Shown in pieces: positions 56,951-64,000 of a stretch of DNA of 64,000 nt (positions are counted from its first letter, which is position 1; each line of letters opens with the position of its first letter). Source of the DNA: Parasponia andersonii (taxonomy: Eukaryota; Streptophyta; Magnoliopsida; Rosales; Cannabaceae); assembly GCA_002914805.1 (NCBI GenBank), contig JXTB01000076.1:722134-786133 (forward strand), read 5' to 3'. A program made the position numbers and the translations under genes. The notes beneath the pieces are model-generated. The model had not been told where the DNA came from, did no database searches, and was given only the letters and a program-made list of their open reading frames with translations.

Positions 56951-59836
56951 TAAAGCCGGCTATTCGGGCCTGATTAGTCTGACCTGATCTGTTTTTATTT
57001 TTTTTGGTTCAATTACACACGAATGATTACATAGCTATTGGGCTCAACGGTAATATTACCGTTGGAATTTTTTTTATTTTTTTTTATGTTTTAAATTTCT
57101 TTTTTAAAAAAAGAAAAAATTTTCCTATACTATAAATATCTTATCCTCTCGCTCTTTTTTTTTTCATATTTATAAGTTTCAAATACTCTCTTATTATCTC
57201 ATTCTTTCTCTATATTATTCTCAATTTTATCTTTTTCTCTCTATTCTCTAAATATATTATCCAATTACTATTTACTGATTATAATAATTAGTAATTATAT
57301 ATTATAGTCTATACTTCCAACTCTTAAAGCTCAATTTAAGGTATGATTTCATTTATTTAAGTATCTAAAATTCAATTTATCACACTTATCTTTTTAGTTC
57401 AATTAATTTATAGTATGTTTACTTGTTTACTAGTATAGACGTATAATAGTTAGTAGAAAGTTATTAGTTTGTAGAAAATTTAGTATAACATTATCCTTTT
57501 AATTTCATTTAATTTGTAATTTTTAGTTATTTAACTTGTTTACAATTAAGTTAGTTAGTACTTTGTAGTTTGTAGAAAGTTTATTATAATAATTTTTTAA
57601 AATTTCAATTAATTTGTAATTTATAGTTATTTATAATTAAGTTAGTAGAAAGTTTATAATTAATTTGTAGTGTTGTAGTTTGTGGTTTATAGTTTGTAGA
57701 AAATTTATTATAATATGTTCAAATTAATTAATTTAGTAATATGCTTATTATAATTCTAAATTATGAATTCAAATTAATTAACATATTAATAATATATTTA
57801 AATATAGAATATGGAAATGTCAAAAAATATCCCTATTTATTTGGATATGGATGCTAACAAAAAAGAAGACTAAATTTGCATAACTGAAAAGGGTGTTCAT
57901 ATCCCCGAAATGTAAACTAATCCGAATGCTAGTGGAAATTGTTCTTAGTTTCAAGATAGTTATTCACAGAGTACAAGCACGACCTCAAAACATACAAGGA
58001 CTACTTTTAATGTGTGGGACCATTTTGATATAGAATTCAAAAATAAGACTGATAGTAAGAAGACAAGCATGATGAGATGTAAATATTGCAAAAAAGTATT
58101 AATTGCTAAACTATCTAGCAAGACTGCTTATCTTAATAGACATAGTGATGTATGTGTCAAAAAATATAAAGGAGATAATGAGTCCACTCAATCAACACTT
58201 CAATTTAACAATGATGATTCGATAAGTTCTTGGAATTATGATCCTTTAGTAGCTAGGGAGTTTTTAGCACATTTAATTGCTATAAAGGATTTACCATTAG
58301 AATTTGGTGGTAATAGTAGCTACAAAGATCATATTAGAAGATCTTATTATCCAAATTTTAAAAAAATTTCTAGAAATATCACTAGGAGCGATTTAATTAA
58401 AGTTTATGAAAATATACATAAAAAATTAATATATGAATTAACTTCATTAAATTTTTGCATTGTATTGAAATCTGATATTTGGGGTACTAATTCCAAACAA
58501 GATTATTTAACCATAGTTGCACATTATTTAGATTCAAGATAGATAGTGCAAATAAGAATAATTAGTTTTAGAGTTGCTGATAACAAATATACTGCAGAAA
58601 TTATTAGAGATAAAATTTTAAATATTATTGAAGATTATGGCATAGCTAACCGCGTTATTTCTATCACTTTATATAATGCTACTACAAATACAAAGGTCAT
58701 AAAATTACTTAATAATTTGGTAAGTAAGTTCATACACTGGAGAATTCTTACTACATCAACATTGTGTATATCATATCATCAACATTATCATCAAATGGTA
58801 AGGATGTAATACGTGTATATATTGAAAATATTTGATCTGTTTTTGCTTACATCCATACTTTTAATCCTTGTATTACCGAAATTAAAAAATATTGCATAGC
58901 CCAAAAATTCAAACCAAGAAAATTCTAAGTTGATATGCTCGTAAGGTGGAATTCCATTTATTTGATGTTGAAAAATATATTACCATATAAAATTCCAATT
59001 ACTATGTTTTACAATTCTAAAATAAGTTCATTATTATTGAAAGATAAAAATTAGTTTATTTGCGAAAAATTTATACAATTTTTAGAATTTTTTATGAAGC
59101 CATTGTTACTTTATCTAGTATTTATTATCCTACTTCTCCAATTATTTTGCGTCATATCTTTTTTATTTCGAAAATATTTTCTAAAGAAATATGTATCTTT
59201 ATTTAAACCTATTATAATACATATGCAAGAAATATTTTTGAAATATTGGTTTCTAATTCTTTTAGTATATTCTTTCACTTTTACTTCAGATTTTAGAGGT
59301 AAATTAAATAGTCTTTCTAATTTAATTTGCTACATTACCATATGTTTTGAGATAGGCCATAGTTCTAAATATATAAATATTTATGACAAATTTTTGAAAT
59401 GTATAGTGTATATGAGCCTAAATTTGGTAGGACATGGAGTTAACAACAACAACACACTCTACAGCAAACCCAAGAATAATCAAAAAATAAATCTTTTTGG
59501 ATTATAATAAGTTATCATTCTCAAGGGCATAGTCGAGACTCATTATTATCATCATTAAGTTCAAGTCAACTATTACTACCAATGAATCCAACACAATCCT
59601 TTGAGCTTAACTAGTATATTAAGTTAGATTCCGACATCAACCCCGATAATAAGAACTTTAAAGTTTTGGATTGATGACAAAGGTGTCAATCAAGATTTTC
59701 GGTACTTTCACAATTAGCGTGTGATGTTTCAACTATTTTGGTGTCCATAATTTCTTCATAGTCGATTTTTAGTATGATTGGGATGATAGTAGATGAGCGA
59801 AGAACTTCATTGGTCCCAGAAATAGTAGTCCAAGAT
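56951..59836 (+). mobile_element. hAT (Ac-like) transposon, degenerate, right part cut by a SIRE element
   Basis: A probable left end TAAAGCCGGCTATTCGGGCC at 56951 is of the GC-rich type of plant hAT termini. A leader with a TATA-like ACTATAAATATC at 57130 and a broken transposase gene follow. The right terminal repeat is not seen because a Copia LTR begins where the transposase gene ends. Confidence 0.6.
57811..59836 (+). pseudogene. hAT transposase (BED finger type), broken
   Basis: From ATG 57811 the first 60 codons contain stops. The open frame 58012-58542 carries a BED-type zinc finger (WDHFDIEF.., CKYCKKV, LNRHSDVC) and the hAT body (LIKVYENIHKKL, LKSDIWGTNSKQDYLTIVAH). The first finger His is replaced by Tyr (TAYLNRH for the usual S-H-L-x-R-H). 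At 58540 a Trp codon has become TAG; the frame continues to 58740 with ITLYNATTNT. Then frameshifts follow. The dimerisation end is still detectable (LDSDINPDNKNFKVLD near 59630; ERRTSLVPE near 59795). It would have cut and rejoined the transposon ends; this copy is inactive. Confidence 0.75.
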
Positions 59837-61105
59837 TAGCTAACCCAAGAGGGAGAGTGAATTAGGTTTTAAAAACTTTTTTCGGTCTTTTGTTGTAAGA
59901 CAAGCAAATTTAGAGAGTAAAAACTACAACAAGTAAAAATAGATAAATTGCATACATAAAATCAAGATAAATAAATTTAAGGAGATAGGTATAAAGAAAT
60001 GAAAACACTATTTTTACGAGATTCAACAAATACAACGGTTTATCTATGTCCCTAGCTCTTAGAAATCTACTTTGTGCTATCCATTATCAGGTCAAGAGAA
60101 TGGGCTTGACCGTCCCTTTTACACAACAAGTACTTTCTTCTTAGGTACACTCACGCCTTTACAATTACTTTGAATCCGACTTTATCATACCTACCACAGA
60201 TTATTTAGACTCTAGTATCAATCTCACTTAAATTGGGTTATTTATGAATCTGGTATCAACCTCACCTCACCTCTAATAAAAAAGATTGATACAAGGTAAG
60301 CCAATAGAGAATAAGTGAAAATACAAGAATGATCTAGTTTGGCTCAATTGACTTTTGTGAAAAAATGAATTTGAAAGTTTGATTCAGAAAAATAATTTGA
60401 ATAATTTGAAATCATGTATAAAGCAATGTAAGAATGTTCAAAAGTTGTTTCAAGTGTTAGAAAGTCTTCTGTTTAAAGACTAGAACGAAAACTAGCCATT
60501 TATGACCGTTTGATAAACAATCTGCCATTTTTGGTAGACCGAAAGTTTACTTTCGGTAGATCAAAAATACTAACAGTTGAAAGTACAGTTCTAACAGTCG
60601 GATTTTAAAAAGTCAGTAGACCGATTTTCATTGTCGGTCTGCAAATTCTACCCAAGAGTATATTTTCAATTTTATTTCAAGGCTTTTTCGATTGTTTCTA
60701 AAAAGTGACTTTATAAATTGATTTAATATGTAATATAGAGACTATAGAAATTCATAAATGAATTTAAAAGCTTGTATAAAATAAATTTTATATTTTAATT
60801 AGAAATAAATAAATTTGATAGTTTTGCTTTGAAAATTTTTTAATATTATGAAAAATTTGAGTCATTAAAGATTATATAATGTGTAGACAGATATTCAAGT
60901 ACAAGAACCAAGTATGTAACCTTTACTAGTCTAGGTCTTATTAACTTGATCTTTGTCTTCAAGCTGTTTTCCATAATATATCTTGAATGTCTTGTGACCC
61001 TTTCAATTTAACTTGCTACACACTCAAGTAGATTATTAGTTCTTATTTATATATTTGTTAACTTTAAAATAAGAGTATATGATTGATGATAAAAAGCATG
61101 ACTCA
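59837..61105 (-). repeat. 3' LTR of the SIRE-type element (about 1.27 kb)
   Basis: Minus-strand start TGAGTCATGC at 61105, next to the polypurine tract. The other edge is placed at TAGCTAACCCAAGAGGG (59837), directly after the hAT coding remnant, assuming TG mutated to TA. Contains a small hairpin AGACCGA..TCGGTCT (60625-60646). Confidence 0.65.
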
Positions 61106-61128
61106 ATAATATCCCCCTTAAAATATGC
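61106..61128 (-). other. Polypurine tract of the SIRE-type element
   Basis: Minus strand reads TTTTAAGGGGGATATTAT directly before the LTR. Confidence 0.7.
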
Positions 61129-61149
61129 CTAATTTAGAATACGTATTTC

Positions 61150-62591
61150 ATTAATAAAAATTGAAATGCTCATGGATACCAATTGAGAAGAGATTTGAAT
61201 CACCCAAATTCTTCTTCCCTTGTGATATCATCAAAATAATGCATAAGAGAGAACAGTAAAGCAAACAAAACATCCATTGTAAAGTAGATAAGAAGTTCAT
61301 AAAAAAAATAATAACCAACAATCCACAAAAAAAATATAATAAAAAAAAGACAACTAAGGAGGAAGGAAATCCCAAAGTAAAACTGCATCATCCTCATCAT
61401 CTTGTTCTGTTGATCTTCGATAATCTGAAATTGACATCCTTGTTGTTGGCAAACAAAGTTAACATCAGCTGATAGAACCTAGAAGTGCTCCAGTTCAGTG
61501 TCATGCAAGTGTTGAATGTCGAGTTGGATGGTGTTGAGGTGTTTTGAGAGGCTGTTGAAGGCATCAATGTAGTCAAAAGATTGAGCAGGGGCAGCTTCTT
61601 ATTGTGTAGGAACCTTCTCAGCATAGGTCTCCTCAGCACCTTCAGTAGCTCGACTACCTCTTGCTTCTTGTTGAGCCCCAACCTCTTGCTCATGTGCTCT
61701 TTTGGTCTTGGTTACCTAAGCAATGTTGATAAAAGTGAAGCCCATAAGACTGAAAGTCTTGTTATTAACCTCCACATCTATAGACCAAGATTTACATTCA
61801 GCCTCATCGGTGGTCGAGATGTTGAAATGTTGGAAGATGCAAGTGAGAAGGAAACCATAAGAAAGAGAAGATCTCCTACTCTCTATAGCATTGATAATCT
61901 AACAAAGAATAAAGAATGCAGAGTCAAGCCTTCTTCCAAAAAGAATGCAATCAACAAAACATATATCGTCAAAGGTGGGTGCATCCCTATGACCAACTCT
62001 AAGGATCATGTTTTGATACACGAATTGAAAGAGAATCTTAGACTTTAGAGTAAGATCAGTGACTCGAGGCTTAGGTAAAAAACTATCAAGAGAACAAACA
62101 TAGAGTAGGGCTTGTTAAGGATTAAAATCCTCAATCGTAGGCTAAGTGTTGGTAATGGAAAATTTGTAATCACCCGTAAGAAGATGTAGGATATCAACAA
62201 GGAGTTGTTCAGTAATAGAAAAATCTATGCTCTTGAGGGAACCAAAGATAGTATATTGTTCCCTAAAGATGTTTACACATATATAAAAACCTCTAACTAG
62301 CCTAGGATACCCTATCTCTCTAATAGAATAGAATTCAATTCATCTTATACTTTCAATATAATCAGAAAAATTGACGTATGATAAATCCCTAAAATTGAAT
62401 ATTCTACCATAAATGATACTCTTTTTGAAAAAGATTTCTTTATATCTAGTCATGAGGGCAGGAGATTCAAGAAGAGGAGAGTCTAATCGTGCCTTGATGC
62501 ATTGTTCTAATTTCTCAGGATGAATTTCCTTCCCTTTTTGTCTTGGATTTTCCCTTTTAGGAGCTATTTGATCAAAAAGATGCTCAAACAT
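61150..62591 (-). pseudogene. Additional 3' ORF (env-like) of the SIRE-type element, broken
   Basis: Starts MFEHLFDQIAPKRENPRQKG at 62591. Stops fall at about 62342 (Trp to TGA), 62140 and 61720. The middle (RGFYICVNIFREQYTIF, then LVDILHLLTGDYKF) resembles the plant 'putative transposon protein' domain (Transposase_32) found in such ORFs. A polar, Gln/Glu-rich part follows with coiled-coil potential (STPSNSTFN.., LSADVNFVCQQQGCQ, QQNKMMRMM). The C-terminus (61380-61230) is a strongly hydrophobic Phe/Leu/Ile stretch long enough for two membrane segments. SIRE elements carry an env-like gene here; membrane insertion is inferred, and AT-rich DNA also inflates Phe/Ile/Leu content. Confidence 0.55.
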
Positions 62592-62756
62592 AAGGAATTT
62601 TCATAATTATAGAGTTTGGAAGAAATAGAAATCAAATTTTGATGCAAAATAGCATTGAAAACAAGAATTGAGAGTGAAAAAGCGATGAGATCAACTCTGG
62701 TTAGAAGAAAATTGAGAGGTTTGTAAGGAACTTGAGTAGGAATAAGAAGAGATGAG

Positions 62757-62792
62757 AATAGGGCATGAGAAAGAGAGAGAGAGAGAGAGAGG
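62757..62792. repeat. (GA)n microsatellite
   Basis: GAGA run in the SIRE element between RNase H and the extra ORF. A short minus-strand frame here owes its Ser/Leu repeats to it. Confidence 0.8.
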
Positions 62793-62866
62793 GGTTTTGG
62801 TTGAGAAAAAGTGAAAAATAGTGAAGAAAAAACGTCAAAATAACTTAAATACATGCAGAATAGTGC

Positions 62867-62906
62867 GAATCGGCAGACTAGAAACTCAGGTTTGGTCTGC
62901 CGATTC
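62867..62906. other. Perfect 12-bp stem hairpin in the SIRE element
   Basis: GAATCGGCAGAC (62867-62878) and GTCTGCCGATTC (62895-62906) are exact complements around a 16-base loop. Confidence 0.85.
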
Positions 62907-63059
62907 TTTTAGAAAGAACTGTCTTTTTGGGACAATTTTTTCCTAGTAATTTAGTTTAAAATAGCTTTTTAATGGCGAAAAAATAACATTAAAAACATCA
63001 ATAAAATAGTAATTTGGTAAACATTCAAGACAAAATAAGTAACATTTAAACAAAAAGAA

Positions 63060-64000
63060 GCATCAATGAAGCTCATTATGATTAATCATGCAAAGTTCTC
63101 TATAATTCATGCAAAAACGATCCTCGTTGAGAGATTTGGTGAAGATATCAACTAGTTGTTTTTTTGTACAAATAAACTTAAGTATAATGTCACCTTTTTA
63201 CCTATGATTATGAAGAAAATAATGCCTAATATTAATATGCTTAGCTCGTAAATACAAAATTAGAATTTTGGACAAATTAATTGCATTAGTATTACCATGT
63301 TAAATAGGTTTATGTTCATAATGCATTCAAAAATCCATAAGAGTTTGTTTCATCCAAAGAATTTGAACACAACAACTACTAGCGGAGATATATTCAGCTT
63401 CAGTGGTAGAAAGAGTAACAAAATTTTGTTTCTTACTAAACTATGATACAAGTTGAATAACCAAGAAAATGATAAGTGTCACTAGTGCTCTTGCAGTCAA
63501 CCAATATAGTTCACATCCAAAAAATTATAATGTTAAAGTATGAGTCTTTTAGATTCTATACTCCTAGATCTATAGTACCATGCAAATATTTTAATATACG
63601 TTTTACTGTACTAAGGTGTGATTCCTTAAGATTGGATTGAAATCTAGCACATAGACAAATGCTAAAATTATATCCAGTCGACTAGTAGTCAAGTAAAGAA
63701 GCAAGCCGATCATTACTTGATATTTAGTAATATTTACTACTTTACTATTTTTATTTTTGTCAAGCTTGATTGTAGAGCTCATAGGTGTTCTCATTAATTT
63801 TGAGTTTTCCATGTCAAACTTCTTGAGTATATCCTTGATATACTTGGATTCGTTGATGAAAATGCCTTCTTTGCTTTGTTTTATTTGAAGTCCTAGGAAG
63901 AAATTAAGTTCTTTCATCATAATTATTTCAAACTTATCATGCATATATTTTGAAAATTCTTCACAAAAAGAAATATTAGTAACACCGAAAATAATATCAT
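63060..64000 (-). pseudogene. SIRE-type reverse transcriptase C-terminus and RNase H, broken
   Basis: 63603-63944 is open: MHDKFEIIMMKELNFFLGLQ, then SKYIKDILKKFDMENSKL, TPMSSTIKLDKNK and LLYLTTSRLDIILA, the thumb/connection of a SIRE reverse transcriptase. The conserved YVDD lies upstream, outside the window. Below 63603 the RNase H is readable only in pieces (STAEAEYISA-like near 63395, a final RELCMINHNELH near 63070), with frameshifts and stops. Confidence 0.75.

Larger units (their letters stand above)
59837..64000 (-). mobile_element. Ty1/Copia SIRE-type retrotransposon, 3' half (continues past the window)
   Basis: Reads right to left. Within the window: reverse transcriptase/RNase H remnants (from 64000 down to about 63060), an env-like extra frame (62591-61150), polypurine tract and 3' LTR. 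The strongest lineage clue is the reverse transcriptase (SKYIKDILKKFDMENSKL.., STIKLD) and the LTR end CACTCTCCCTCTTGGGTTAGC on the minus strand, both typical of SIRE. It inserted into the tail of the hAT transposase gene. Confidence 0.75.

Noticed and set aside
59094..59507. Hydrophobic 137-codon frame as a membrane protein gene
   Set aside because: It lies within the decayed hAT transposase; hAT-like pieces are readable in the other frames here, so this frame is accidental.

Overview
The window is AT-rich plant nuclear DNA, most likely from a eudicot. Evidence is GT-AG introns in an aldo-keto reductase (AKR) family typical of land plants, plant-type LTR retrotransposons of the Tat, Tork and SIRE kinds, hAT and CACTA transposons, foldback MITEs and a tRNA-derived SINE. 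I cannot name the species. The host gene content is a single small family: three tandem, same-strand copies of an ATB2/perakine-reductase-like AKR. Only the third (49345-51696) looks functional, and part of its first exon is missing at a single N. The first (20783-27648) is a five-exon pseudogene and the second (40804-42478) keeps only exons 4 and 5.

Layout. 1-9.4 kb: AT-rich DNA with a palindromic MITE, a 740-bp direct repeat joined by one N (probably an assembly join of two haplotypes) and decayed hAT-like ends. 9443-20663: a complete but dead Ty3/Gypsy element of the Tat lineage, on the minus strand, with a perfect AGTAT target duplication, two RNase H domains and a plus-strand (antisense) extra gene with a clean 83-nt intron. 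It landed about 120 bp upstream of the first AKR start codon. 20783-27648: AKR pseudogene 1, carrying a Ty1/Copia Tork-like element (about 21751-26762, minus strand) in intron 3, with a 137-N gap over one end of that element. 28-36 kb: LTR remnants, a SINE, a foldback element and plain AT-rich DNA. 36250-38477: a CACTA (En/Spm) remnant. 38.5-48.7 kb: three long LTRs of one Gypsy-like family surrounding AKR fragment 2, two on the plus strand and one on the minus, with a fourth relative ending at 31125. 49345-51696: AKR gene 3. 51.7-57 kb: AT-rich DNA with microsatellites and an inverted MITE pair. 56951-59836: an hAT transposon whose tail is cut by a SIRE-type Copia element (59837 to the window end, minus strand), including an env-like 3' reading frame and reverse transcriptase/RNase H remnants.

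The genes form no operon or pathway. The history visible is tandem AKR duplication, decay of two copies, and nested insertion of transposons around and inside them. No clearly new biological system was found. The most unusual items are the spliced antisense gene in the Tat element, the membrane-ending 3' frame of the SIRE element, and assembly scars that change how the AKR gene and the 5' repeat should be read.
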